A DNA stretch of 64,000 nt from Lactifluus volemus (lineage: Eukaryota; Basidiomycota; Agaricomycetes; Russulales; Russulaceae): the NCBI GenBank assembly GCA_022376515.1, contig WTXI01000068.1:112517-176516 (forward strand), read 5' to 3'. The first letter of the stretch is position 1, and each line of letters starts with the position of its first letter. The notes under the pieces were generated by a model. It worked only from the letters and a program-made list of their open reading frames with translations. It was not told where the DNA came from and did not search any database. A program made the position numbers and the translations under genes. Below are positions 1-11,470 of the stretch, in pieces.

Positions 1-1238
1 TATCGGAAGCCATGATTTGCCAGTACATGGCACACGGTGATAGCATTTTGCTTGCCAACTTGATCCACATAATTCGCCATTTCCTTCACGAATCCTATTT
101 CATGGGTGTTCGACTTGCAGCTGAGACTGCACTGCTGGACATCATTCCAGCAATTTCAGGATTTGACATTCACAATACGCTTCCTGAATTGCAGAACGAC
201 TTCTGTGCCTTGTGGAACGAAATCATCTTAAAAGTAAGGAACCTTGAACTTTGGCATGCCCCCATTTTCCTCCAGAATATTCGTTCGTTTTACATTGCGT
301 TGCATCCAAGAACCGACGCTGCCCCGGCTGGGTTCTACGGCTTCAATGATTCTCAAGATGTTGTTCTGTACCGTCTAACATCGTACCCTTTGTGCAACAT
401 CCCAGGTCATCGCTTGGATTCAACAACCCACACGCACGAGGTAGTCGTCGGTGCAGCAGGACAGACTAGCAGCCATCCCACCTGGTCCGCTCCCAACTCG
501 AGTTCATCTATGGTCCCGCCCCCAAATGCCGGTCTAGCGCTGATCAGTCCTCCCACCATGTCTGACATGTCATGGATGGCCGGGTCGAACCCAGATTCTA
601 CCGACCAACACGCCGAAATTGAGTCGTCACTTGATATGCCCGACGAGCCGCAATGCTCTACGTCATCCCAACCTGTTCCGGAGTGCTTCGAAAGTAGCAG
701 CCATTCTCCTCCTACGTTAATAGGTTCGGGTATTGCCGACACTACACAGCCCATCGTTGATGCCTCCGCGATCTTACCTACGACCAACCCCGGTTCTTCC
801 TCTACTTCCAACGATGGTGTGGTTCCTCAACGCGAGGGAACAGTCATTGGTCCTTCAAATTCTTCCCTTGTACTATCTGGCCGCATTGTATCATCGCCTG
901 CCCCCGTACTGGCCCCAGGTCCTGGTATCAGGGATTCACAATCACCCTTAGACCCCTATATCCCTCATGAGCCGACGACTATATCTTCAGCGCCACCAAC
1001 TGTTCATTCACCTGCCACTCTTCGGGTAACCTCGGTCTCAAACCCTAACCATACCGTGACGACGAGCATGGCAACTCCAAGTGTACACGACGATACCGAG
1101 GACATGAACGTTCGTATTCAGGTAGAACTCCCCTGTGACTCGGACCTACGCCAATTAAAGACGTCACCCTCTGATCTTATCCCAATGGCTTTGCAACCTC
1201 AGCCTGAAGGTGAAGACTCGTCGGGAATACCTGTCTAA
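1..1238 (+). CDS. DUF6535-family membrane protein, C-terminal part (5' end outside window)
   Basis: The frame is open from the left edge to a stop at 1236-1238, so this is the 3' part of a gene. The start of the visible protein (HGDSILLANLIHI, then a Phe-Cys-Ala-Leu-Trp-Asn block near residue 70) matches the equivalent positions of the full-length DUF6535 members at 28731-31096 and 33855-36329 (HGDSVLLANLIHIT, DFCALWNE). The last 270 or so residues are a low-complexity Ser/Thr/Pro tail, also as in those relatives. The membrane segments and the DUF6535 domain itself would lie upstream of the window, so membership is inferred from the cytosolic middle region. Function is unknown for the family. 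No frame break is seen in the part present. Confidence 0.75.
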   Translation, partial: SEAMICQYMAHGDSILLANLIHIIRHFLHESYFMGVRLAAETALLDIIPAISGFDIHNTLPELQNDFCALWNEIILKVRNLELWHAPIFLQNIRSFYIALHPRTDAAPAGFYGFNDSQDVVLYRLTSYPLCNIPGHRLDSTTHTHEVVVGAAGQTSSHPTWSAPNSSSSMVPPPNAGLALISPPTMSDMSWMAGSNPDSTDQHAEIESSLDMPDEPQCSTSSQPVPECFESSSHSPPTLIGSGIADTTQPIVDASAILPTTNPGSSSTSNDGVVPQREGTVIGPSNSSLVLSGRIVSSPAPVLAPGPGIRDSQSPLDPYIPHEPTTISSAPPTVHSPATLRVTSVSNPNHTVTTSMATPSVHDDTEDMNVRIQVELPCDSDLRQLKTSPSDLIPMALQPQPEGEDSSGIPV

Positions 1239-3928
1239 TTGTCGCATGATCAAAACCCTACCTTGTTTGCGCGTTACGAGGTTTCAAGTTGTTCGTTAAT
1301 GTGAGCCCTCGATATATTTCGCTTTCAATCTGTCTCGAGGTTGAGCACCGTCGTAGATCGTTCTTATCTTGTTTAGCGACTCGGAGAGATGACAAGCATC
1401 GAGAGTCATCGCCAGCCTACCGTGACCGTACAGTCTCATTTGATGTAACAATCTAACAGTGGTATTATTATGGTTGGACTTGAAGCGGTTTCCTAGCACA
1501 TAAAGTCTGACGCGATTTCCTGGAATGTTTGATTGTGGTACTATATTAGCGTCGTTTTCTGTCCTCGCTTCCTTAGCTTCGTCCCCCCATGTTATCGGTC
1601 TTACATTGGGTTCCGTTGTAGTTCGCGATTTTACTAGGTGTGAATGAGCTGTTTCAGCCAGCCATCAATACGCGGGCCGGGCCGAAGCGACATAGTACAC
1701 GTAAGCTGTATGTATTTTGTGTTTGTATTTGGTTGTGCCTCCCCATGCCAGCTAATACTGTATATCCGTTCAGTTTAACGCTACCTTACCCACGCTCCTC
1801 CCTCTGTTCCGATCCTGTACCGGTACCGCGTCTTTGTCATAGCTACACGTTGCGGGATAGTACTAATGCAGACTTAGAAAAAAAATTTGGTTGTCCCAGT
1901 GTGTTCCTGAATTGTGAAACGGCCCATGAACTGTCACGGTGGAAAGATACGCCGTGTCGCCTGGCCGTTTCTCCCATCTGCGTCTGGAAGATGACAAGAC
2001 GTGGCTAGTGTACATGGTAGTGATGTCGACTCGGGTATACTTTCTAATCAGCACTAATGAAAGGACGAGAACAAGGGGGATTCGAGATCTCCCAGTGTGT
2101 CCCTTCCTTAACAGCTGGTACCTCACTTTGTTAACCAGGGTACATACCTAGATTGCGGCAGGTGAAAGCGAGTTAGGGATGAAAAAATTTGACCAAAGGT
2201 GTTACGGTTCCCGTGCGATACGATACAGATAAGGGACGTGCCTTTAAAGAATCCATCAGCGCAGCTTGCATAACCTTTGGGGCTAAGGATCTGCGCTCCA
2301 AACTTGCGGATTTCCCAAATGTGGCGTCGATGATGGACAGGGTAAATCTTTAAGCGTACCATGGAAACTGACCATACCACCCTGTCAGAAATGAAAGCAA
2401 GGATCCATCATCCATGCGTGACTAGATTTCGCCGCCTTTGCCTCTGAACGAGCTTTGCCTTGCTCGCTTACAATGACACCTGGGTGCCATCGTCATTTCA
2501 GGATCTCTCGATCGGTCGTGCAATTTCGACAAAAACGTCGGCATTTGATTTATCAGTACGTGGCATAGCAGAGTCGCACCAGCAGCGACTTCCGGAGCGG
2601 ACTATCCGGCGTCAGCTGGGTTGACGCGGCGATTGGCAACTTAGGCTGAATTTGACTGTGACGTTCGCTTCAGGGTCCATCCATGTTTGGGTCGCTTTTC
2701 TCCCAGCGGCTTGACGACTTTGAACCCCCATCGAACCCGTTACTTCCGCGCTCTTCGGACTTGCTTTCTCTCTGGAATTATCCATCCCGTCCCAACAGCC
2801 TCATTTGGACACATATCAAACTGAAGTATTCCCGGCGAGCTTCTGTGACATGCAACATCGTTTTCAAACGGCAATGTCGCTGGCAGCTGCCATGCAGCTG
2901 TGAAACAGATTGGACAAACAAATCTCCCCCATCATGATTGTATCCATGTTTAGAGCATCTGCCCATCCTTTTTATGGTCCTCATACACAGTAATTCAATT
3001 CTTAACTGAGTTCAAGTTCGTTTCCTGGCCCCGTAGTATGCCATTCATCGCAGCATCCTCGTGAAATAGTACAAAAATAACTTTGGAGGTAGCCCGATAT
3101 CCAAACATACCCCCACTCTCCCCTTGGTCTCCCAGCTATGGCAATAGTACAAGATGGCCGCCCTGTCAATCTTCCCTTGGCGTTAGGCAAGTTGCCTTCG
3201 TATTCTTCCTTCTGTTGCTTACGCGATAGCACCGCAGGTCCGATACTACTAGCAGCCCTTCGTAGGCATTGTGTATGACCCCTCAAAGATGTATATACTG
3301 AATCGCTTCTCAGTCAATGCCTATTTTTTCGGGGTCGTAAGCCAACAATTTTATATATATTGGACTAGTGGTGAGTTTGGTTGACTGTAGAGGGTGAGTG
3401 TGTCGATTGTTTCTCACATAGTATCAGATTTCAACGACTCAAAACGTGTCAAGTAAGGACCACTTTGTAATGCTTCAATCAACTCATCGTTGCCACAGGA
3501 GCTTCGTCATTACCCAATTTGTTATCGTCATTATCGAAACCATCACGTATACCTTCTGATTCCACTTTCGAGTCTCCCAATCCGACTGATGCAAATGCTA
3601 GGCTTTGGGTGATAACTTGGGATATTTTGTAAGGCTCCTATTACTCTCAAATAAGCATGGTCTATCGAGCCTTCTATAGCATTGCCAATTACGGGAAACC
3701 ATCGGCTCCCCAGGGTCTGTACTACAGTACAACCATGTGTGGAGGTGCTCATACCGATTTAAGCATGTGCATGGGGATCTTTTGTCCAATCAGGGTGTCA
3801 AAGCGCTCTCCTCCTGTCCGCCAATATGTTCCTCGCGATCCGGTTAGTTGGCATGTGACCCTGTGTTCATCGCTCGCTGGTTAATTGCATCCCTTTGCAG
3901 CATTCACAGCTTGACAAAGAGCCGTCTT
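1239..3928. other. Gene-poor spacer with one short dispersed repeat
   Basis: No reading frame here has recognisable protein character and no splice-linked set of exons could be assembled. The only structured piece I see is at about 1776-1856, which resembles the junction sequence of the tandem array near 16577-16640 and 23006-23080 (see the repeat entry). A 5' part of the DUF6534-like gene at about 3.9-4.8 kb could lie in the last kilobase, but I could not assemble it. Confidence 0.5.
1776..1856 (+). repeat. Diverged copy of the tandem-array junction sequence
   Basis: The 18-base string ACCGCGTCTTTGTCATAG occurs exactly at 1825-1842, at 16608-16625 and again near 23048-23065. In each place it is followed within about 6 bases by a Cys-rich-looking GTTGCGGG motif and preceded by a similar CCTCACCCAC/CCTTACCCAC block. 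Locations two and three are the right ends of tandem units 1 and 2. A shared ancestral element, a promoter remnant or a very old transposon end are all possible; the sequence alone does not decide. Confidence 0.6.
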
Positions 3929-4830
3929 CAGGTTGGACTAGTCATAATGTTTTCCGCTTCTTCCTTCATAGTTGGCATAGCCAACATAGTGACAACTTGG
4001 GATGCAGCTCTGGCGTCGTAGGAGTCTTGTTGTGATGCCACCATTAGTTCGTACTGATATGCCAAAGGTCCTTCGATGCAACTTCTTCGCTTTCTCCCAC
4101 TGCAGCTTTCACAGCTATTGCCCGTCACGTACTGCAAGTCATTACTGAGTGCCTCATTACAAGTACGTTCAAGCTGTTTCCCTACTCATCATGGGTGAAA
4201 CAAGTCGACTTTCATGTAGCCTTCCTTGCCCGGGCTCTCCTAAAGTCTCGTAGTGGGATCCAGAAGTCGGACAGTGTCGTAAATTATCTGATCCGTCGAG
4301 TCATCCAAATTGGATTTCTTGCCACCCTTTGGACAATTGCAGGATTGGTGACGTGGTTTTTATTGCCTAAAACTTCGGCATATACGCTCTTCGCTGCGAC
4401 AGTGGGCCCAATGTATACGCAGGTAAGCAATTATTTCTTCCAGATATCATCCAATTTATATTTCAATGACACATAGGTAATATATGACACGCTCCTATCG
4501 CGCGTGCAACTCCGCAACCGCATGGCTGAAACTAGCAGCATTGTGGTCAGATTTTCAGTGGTATGGTGCTTGTACTTGTCTCACTTGGATTAGACACCGT
4601 CTGAGTGAAACTCTCAGGGAAAATCTGATATGAATGGAGCACAGCGGGCATCACCACGGACCAGGAGAACAAAGGACGCTGGTCCTTTTACGGTTGCGCC
4701 ACAACACAGCTTAGAAACAGCCGATGCGCCAACTTTGGGAGGATCTGATGCGATCGATGACTCGGAAGTCGAATGTACACCTGTTGGGCTACCGGATGCT
4801 CGCTATGAGCTCTCGTATCCATCAGTATAG
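3929..4830 (+). pseudogene. DUF6534-like multi-pass membrane protein, partial or degraded
   Basis: An exon ending at 4422 encodes LLKSRSGIQKSDSVVNYLIR followed by a hydrophobic helix and a Tyr-Thr-Gln end. A 54-bp intron (4423-4476, gtaagc...acatag) joins it in frame to VIYDTLLSRVQLRNRM. A further splice to 4618 leads to a hydrophilic tail that stops at 4830. The Arg/Ser-Gly-Ile-x-Lys-Ser/Thr-Asp-Ser motif, the following helix and the Leu-Leu-x-x-x-Arg-x-x-Leu-Arg motif are what I recall of the last third of fungal DUF6534 proteins (seven-helix membrane proteins, function unknown). Upstream, 3947-4021 encodes another hydrophobic stretch but hits a stop. I could not build the N-terminal helices, so it is either a broken gene or one with exons I missed. 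Confidence 0.5.
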
Positions 4831-5272
4831 AGATAGAGATCTCTGTCTATCCACGAAGTCTCCATGGGCTAATGACTAATTTCCATCATAGGCCGTTACG
4901 TGGGTCATCTGGGACAGAATGGTGGTGTTGTCTGCTCGGTTATATTTATCTACTAGTATGTTCGTATAATGCATTCCTTTTCCCCCATGAAGCACGCTTT
5001 AAGGCGTTAGTAATAATAACAGCTGCTGTCAGATCTTCTTTTGTTCACTAACATACTGAGGCGGTGTCTCCAGGGTTCACATGAAGCAGTTACAGGCACT
5101 GGCAAAGACTGTCCAGCACTACACCAACACCTAGAACAATTACGTGACCTGAGTGACCGCTTCTTGCCTCGGCCCCCTAGGGGTTCCTAAATAAGCGGCG
5201 CGCTTATTACAATATGGGATCGGTTGTCAAAAATTTAGCTAGTTGACTAGCGGCGCTGAGGCCTTCCCTCTA

Positions 5273-5883
5273 CTATGGTGTCTGGTCCACTCGGCGCAGA
5301 CTCACTCGGCGGTCACGATTTTGTCACAGCTTACCTTAACAGACGTTTCGATCTCCGCTTAGTTGTATGGGGGGGCTAAGTGAGGAGTGCACGCGTGATT
5401 GCCATCGAAAAGTTATCTTTGGATGACATAGTAATGTTTTCAAGGCTGAAAGAATGTGAGTTGTCAGTTAAGGAGGGAATTGGTATTGAAGTTCTGAGTC
5501 TGTGGGAGGTGCAGTGGCTTTGCAGCTGCTCGGGTAGTCCTTTCCGACTCTTGGCATGTCGTCCGACGCCTGTACTCGCCCCACGTTGTGCAATTTCATA
5601 ACTGTCAGTGTATTCAACTTCCGACCCGGCATTGAAATGGCAGGTGACAGATTTGCGTGATGGAACCATATTTGGGATGCTCATCACTGATGACATTCTA
5701 CCACCACTGTTATTCCATATCTTGCTATCTTTCAGGTTGTAATAAAATTTTATGAATAAGGTGCTATTGTAGTTCCAAGGATCATTCATTATTAGCTCTG
5801 GTTTGAGGTACAGAGCCTTATCAGTTGTTATTGCCGACTGTACCGGAAACTCAGCCACCCGCCGAGTGGACCAGACACCATAG
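5273..5883. mobile_element. 611-bp MITE-like DNA transposon with 24-bp perfect TIRs and TA target duplication
   Basis: Positions 5273-5296 begin CTATGGTGTCTGGTCC and run to ACTCGGCG. Positions 5860-5883 are the exact reverse complement over all 24 bases. Both ends are directly flanked by TA (5271-5272 and 5884-5885), the target preference of the Tc1/mariner/pogo superfamily. Inside the left end the CACTCGGCG motif recurs at about 5303-5311. A minus-strand frame of 160 codons (5376-5858) almost fills the element but has no recognisable transposase motif (no DDE/DDD pattern), so the element is read as non-autonomous. An autonomous partner elsewhere in the genome is inferred. Confidence 0.85.
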
Positions 5884-5885
5884 TA

Positions 5886-6806
5886 TCATTCAATAAGCTG
5901 TCCATTCGAGGCTATATCAGGTATCAGGGCTACTAGTAACGCGTCCTCGTCAGCGAGATCAAATGCCATCTTGCAAGTCTACACAGTACCAATCCCTCAC
6001 AAAGCAATGTCTCTATATCCTTGTGCGGGGTCATCGTTGCTTTCGCAATGCCTCATGGCTTTTTTGTGGGGGAAACCTAGCCATGGCACACACCGGTGTG
6101 AACCAGGAGGCCCCCTTTATTTACACGGCAGTCGCAACTGAGGTATCAACGTAACACGTTTGACTTTGGGCCTGGGGGGGTACAGGAGTGGCCCGAATGG
6201 GGATGGATAGGCCGGTCCACGTGATGCTGTGTATGTCATGCTCCACGCAATGTGTGTGCCCGGGCCGATTTGCGGTATCAAAGGTCTAAAAGGCCCGTGG
6301 CTTAAAGCCGATGACCAGCTTGCGAGCGTGCGGTCCTGCACCCAGTCAGGAGACCCACGAACCCCAGCCGAACTCTAAAGCGGCAGTTCACATTTCCCCC
6401 GAGTCCTAACACCTAAAAAGGTAGCCGGATGCCGATCCGGAGAGCCCATTACCAGCATCGGGCTTCCTGAAATTAATTTTATGTAAACCCTATTTGCCAA
6501 GCGGGCCAAAAAGCGGGCAGACGATGAAACAATTCATACAGTAAAGGTGCTGTGAAGTGTAACTCCAAGTCCTCGGAGCAGTTACGTTTTTTTCCGCAGT
6601 AATCTCAAGAAAATATCGTCACAATCGGACGCAGAATCTAACGAGGTGGCGGCACTGCGGCCGGTCTGAGACCCAGGGCCGGGGGCCGGTTTTCCCATTC
6701 ACTCCTTCGTCACAGATAAAAGTGGCCCATTTCTAATCATGATGGGCCGTAGAGACTCCGAACTTTCAAGTTCTGCCTATCTCTCTCTCTCTCTCCTTAT
6801 CGTAGT
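5886..6806. other. Spacer between the MITE and the P450 gene; 5' flank of the P450
   Basis: No coding or RNA gene is supported. It includes several GC-rich stretches around 6170-6330 and a short CT-rich pyrimidine run (about 6780-6797), which sits immediately upstream of the P450 start. Pyrimidine-rich tracts just before the start are common in fungal promoters and 5' leaders. Confidence 0.4.
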
Positions 6807-8888
6807 ATGACTGACGAATCCACATTCGGGCTGTCGTTCCTTGCGGGAGCTCTTATTGTCGCTCTAGTCTTCACCCGGTACAGAAGGCGCAATCCTTTGG
6901 TCAGTCCTGCGTCGTTTTATAGTCCCTGTCGGCATTAATGGGTCAGAACACTAGCTCGATGCCATCCCTACTGTAGGATTTTCTGACCCTCTCCTCTCGT
7001 ATTTATCCGCTATCCGCTACTACTCTGGCGGTGGCCTCTCTATGCTCAAAGAAGGATATGAAAAGGTAAATACGTATAATGAATTAATCGGTCTTTACTA
7101 TGTGAGCTGAGGCCGCGGCAATTTATAGGCCAAACCTGGGATATTCAAGATTGCCACTCCTCGGCGATGGATGGTACTACCTACCAGTGCCCAACTAATT
7201 GAGGACATCAGGAATGCTCCGGATGGTGTCCTGTCCATGAGCGAATCAGTCAAGGAGGTATAGCATGTACTTTGCATAGTACAAGGTTGACCCACTCACA
7301 AGCCGTAACTTTCTCAGCTCATTCAGGCGGAATACACACTTGGTCTATTGGACCAAGATGACAGCTATCACACTACTGTTATTCGTTCGAAATTATCACG
7401 AAACACTACGGAAGTATTCAATCAAGTCTGTGATGAATTTTCCACCACTTTGGAAGATTGTATCCCAATGGCTAGCGAAGGTATGTGATGCTCACGATAG
7501 ACGGTTCATTTCCTGATACGGTATACAGAATGGGTCAAGGTATCTGTCTTGCCAACATTGCAACAGATAGTTTGTCGCACTTCAAGTCGTATATTTGTAG
7601 GCAGCCCCCTATGTGCGCAATCCTTCGTAAGGATTCAATTTATATCTGTGCTGATGCCTTTCAGGCCGGAACCGTGACTACCAGACGTTGGTGTTAAACT
7701 TTACGGTAAATGTTTTGAAGTCAGCCGCAATTATCACCATGTTTCCAAAACCTCTGAAGCCGTGCGTTTTATATATTTCTCTACGTTATAAATGCCAACG
7801 TGTCACGATGGTATAAATTTAGGATAGCCGCTCGGATTCTCTGCAACATCCCATCCCAGGTTCGGCAAGCAAAGGAGTTTCTCAGACCTTTGGTCGAAGA
7901 GCGCTTAGCCAAAATGGAAGAGGTCGGAGCTTCTTGGAATAATGCACCAGTTTGTCAACTTATTTCATTCGATATTTTCTTCTCTCATTCGGTGTGGACC
8001 GTAGGACGATATGCTGATGTGGCTCATGAGCAAGGCCAAGGGCTCAGAAAGGTCACTCGAAGGTTTAGCTCGGCGAATGCTCGTCGTCAATTTTGCAGCT
8101 ATTAATAACACTTCACGTGTAAGCCGCATTACCTAATGGAATGTGTTCTGATCTTACTTGGCCCTGGCGCAGGCGTTTACGCGTGTATTCTATCGCCTTC
8201 TCGGAAACCCAGAATACCTTGTGCCTCTCCGACAAGAGGTAGAAGCTGCGATAGCAGAGGAAGGTTGGACGAAAGCTGCAATGGACAAGCTTCCAAAGAT
8301 GGACAGTTTTTTGCATGAAACACAACGGCTCGATAATCCTAGCGTCGGTGTGTCACCAGTTCCTTTGGCGTCTCAGCTATTCGAGTTGATGCCCGTTCGT
8401 TCAGTGACGATGCTACGTCTTGTATTACGTCCCTTTACGCTGTCGAATGGTCAGACAATCCCTGTCGGCACACTTGTGGGGATTCCTCTCGATGCCGTTC
8501 ATAGAGATGGAGAAATATATCCAAACCCTGAAGAATTCGACGGCTTCCGTTTCTCGAAACTCCATGAAGAGGAGGGGGATGTTTCCGTGAGTGGATATCA
8601 AGCGGTGTCGACATCTCCAGAACAGCTGTCTTTTGGGCTTGGACGACATGCGTGGTGCGTATCCTGTCAACGATTTCAATCATACCCCCTTCCCTGAGAT
8701 AGAACGATTTATATAGCCCTGGACGCTTCTTCGCTGTAAATGAAATCAAGGCGATGCTTGCGCATATCATTGTAACATATGATTTCAAGTTCGAGGAGGG
8801 CAAGGGAGTCCCTCCCGATGTTTGTTTTGGCCCGTTTCGTAACCCCGGGGACGCGAACGTGTTGTTCAAGAAACGGCAGAAGTACTAG
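6807..8888 (+). CDS. Cytochrome P450 monooxygenase (11 exons, 504 aa)
   Basis: A microsomal heme monooxygenase. Exons: 6807-6899, 6955-7065, 7129-7257, 7318-7480, 7529-7612, 7665-7761, 7823-7949, 8005-8118, 8173-8347, 8405-8654, 8717-8888; every junction is GT-AG and the phases agree, giving 504 aa, normal for the family. An N-terminal membrane anchor (residues 8-24) is followed by basic RYRRR. The K-helix ExxR is ETQR (FLHETQRLD). The meander region reads [10 protein letters not shown]. The heme loop FGLGRHACPGRFFA is split by the last intron inside the ligand Cys codon. The I-helix reads FAAINNTS, with Asn where many P450s have Asp/Glu, but this matches my memory of a basidiomycete clade often labelled ent-kaurene-oxidase-like. 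Substrate cannot be read from the sequence. No reductase or other biosynthetic gene is adjacent. Intron 9 (57 bp) lies in frame, so retention would insert 19 residues. Confidence 0.93.
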
Positions 8889-10322
8889 GATATCGGCCCA
8901 ATTATTTCTTTACTGAAATTTTGCAGTTTGATAATTGAGTAGCTTCGCTGTGGAGAGTCAAGGCCCTTTGTCTGTAACATATGAACTGGTCAATGCGCTA
9001 CGAGTCGCGCTAAGGGCAGCCTGAGGTGACATCGGAGGGCTCCCTCGCAGACAATAAAAAAACGCTTTTAGGAGTTAGAATGCGTGTCTGGTTCGTTACC
9101 GCGCTGTAGTTTCATTGTCCACAGAATCAAAGGGAACCGTGACGGAAGGACACGAAATGGATACTTGCCTCGTCCTGGTGTGATTGGGCGATTCGGCCCC
9201 GGAATATCGAAACTGAAGATGTTGTAGGGAATCCGGTTACACGTCTGGAAACCGTGCTACGTACTAGCACTGGTAATGGTGCTGACTCGAGGCGCGAACA
9301 CAGCCCACCGTTGCCCCGAATCTGGTCTCCGATGATCGCATACATCGGCATGGGGCCAGGTGGTCGCTTCTTCAACGCCACCGTGGCCGTAAACGTATGA
9401 CACGGTCAGTGTCTTCAGACCACACCACAGAATCTGGATCTCTTCTGTAGCCGAAAAACAAGTTCGAGAAATGATTAGGATTTGTTGTAGGTGAGATCAA
9501 ACAAAACGGAATCATGCAACGAGTGAAGGGAAGAAGTTCTGTTGAACCCGCGAACATCGCGCACACCTATAAGAACCAACCCCCCGAGGGTGTGGTCGCA
9601 ATAGGTTTATACTAGAAGGCTTTATGAGGCATACGAAGAAGAGGAAGGCGGAGATACGCAGGATGTACGAGGTTTTCTTATTATAACAATCACAAACAAA
9701 GTTCAACTTATGCGGCCCGATCGCTCCGAGAGGACACAACGCTTTCCCACACTTGTGTCAAAGTCGCAGAGAGAGCACAGGTAAGGCTGAGGACAAACCT
9801 GGAGAACCGCGATAGGTTGGCCTTGATGGAAAGAGTAACCGGTTTGGTGGGAAAATAGTGCTGTGCCGTTTTGAATGAATTTCTCGCTGGAGATGTTGAT
9901 GAGGTTGTCGAGACACTAGCACGAGCCACACATCACCCGAGTCTGCAGTCAACTGTTTTGGGTATTGTATCCTGCAGTGTAATCAGCCGTTGGCACGAAG
10001 CTAGGTGCGCCCAAAACCTCAAGCCTCGTTCTGTAAGGTCCACTACGAGTACCTTCCAGTGAAAAGTAAATTGTACTGTACTGTAAGTTAGTCTTGTACT
10101 TTATTAAATCCATACAAAGGTGAGTTAGTATAAGTTACTGTAGTGGAAACACAAATAATGTTTTTTGCTCTTGAGTTACTTCGTCCATTGCTAGTTCAGA
10201 CTCCGCAGCGGCAACTACTGGATGACAACTTTCACGTCACGTGTTGGCTACACACATGTTGTGGTCCTGACGATGGACCGGTCCAATAGTACAACCCCCT
10301 CTCTGACTTTCATTACTGCCTC
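8889..10322. other. Spacer between P450 and tandem array
   Basis: Several frames of 60-85 codons exist on both strands, but none shows a recognisable domain or consistent splice partners. A plus-strand frame ending in ...GMGPGGRFFNATVAVNV near 9400 is the least noise-like, but it has no start I can defend. No tRNA or other RNA gene was recognised. Confidence 0.4.
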
Positions 10323-11470
10323 ATGCCATCTGCGTGTGCTCTGGTCGTTTTTTCTCCGCATCACCTGATGTAGTCCCATGCTCGTGTTGGTTTCATTTCA
10401 AGTATTATTGATCTTCCATTCCGTTCACAGTCTGAATTTCCATCCTGCCTCGTGTTCTCGCCATACCGCCCCCTGCTACCCCTACGCCTGTCTTACTAAT
10501 ATCAAGACGGGCCGATTATTACAATCATCACCCCTTTCGGATTGGAGACACCTTAATCGAGATGGGATAATTCAAATTACACCATTTTATCACTGGCACT
10601 CGGGCGCCGTTCCACACCCCATTGACTTCTTCAATGCTAGCACGCATATTTATCCCAGTTAGTTCTGACTTTCTCAAAGGAATACTGCACAATCTGGGAA
10701 TACTCTTATTCCGGCACATTCTCACATCGAGAATTTAGCCTGAGATCGCAAATACTATTACTTCTGGGTACTCTCTGTCCTCACTGGTTCCACCACTGAC
10801 CAGTTGAAATTTGATGCTTGAAGCTTGAAGGACGAACATCCTCAAGGCGCGAATCTCTCCAGATCAGCTAGCATGGACAGTAACCAGCTGGAACGCCTAG
10901 GTTGGTGGCGATAGATTGACGAGGGGACATGAACTAGCATCCATGTTACGCTATTTGTCTGTTGTCAGTGAGACCTCCGCATGGGCAGTGGATGGTCACC
11001 CTTTGGGTACTACCTTCACGTGTTGGGTTTCTGCATGCAGCAACTGGGTTCCCACCGCGCCTCGCTCACCGCTCAAACCATGACTCACGTACAGTTATTA
11101 GCTAACTTTGTAAATAATCTCCTGGTTCTGGCACATTTGACACGTGAGTAGAGTCACGTGAGTACTATCTCTGTATTGATGCGCAACTCGCGGCGTGAAA
11201 CGTGCGTTTGATACAAGAAATAAGCGAACCTCCGTCTCCATCTCGACCATACTTTAAAACGAAATTATGATCCGAGTTTCCATAATACAAAATATCCACT
11301 GTATGAAATTACACTCGGCGAGAGAATGAACGCTCGTTGTGACTCCTAAAATTTTGTAATGACATTGTGACTGCTTCACCAGCACATCACCTTTCGTATA
11401 GTACAGTGTTGGATGCTCCCAACATTCTACCCTCAGTGGCGCTTTACTTCCATTGTACCGCTTCTTGAGA

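Noticed and set aside
5376..5858. 160-codon minus-strand frame as a gene
   Set aside because: It lies entirely inside the MITE-like element, has no recognised domain and no transposase motif. Noted under the element and not called as a gene.
8348..8404. In-frame 57-base segment of the P450 kept as coding
   Set aside because: It begins GTGTGT, ends TTCAG and its 19 residues interrupt the conserved run between the K-helix and MLRLVLRPF; removing it keeps phase. Treated as an intron.
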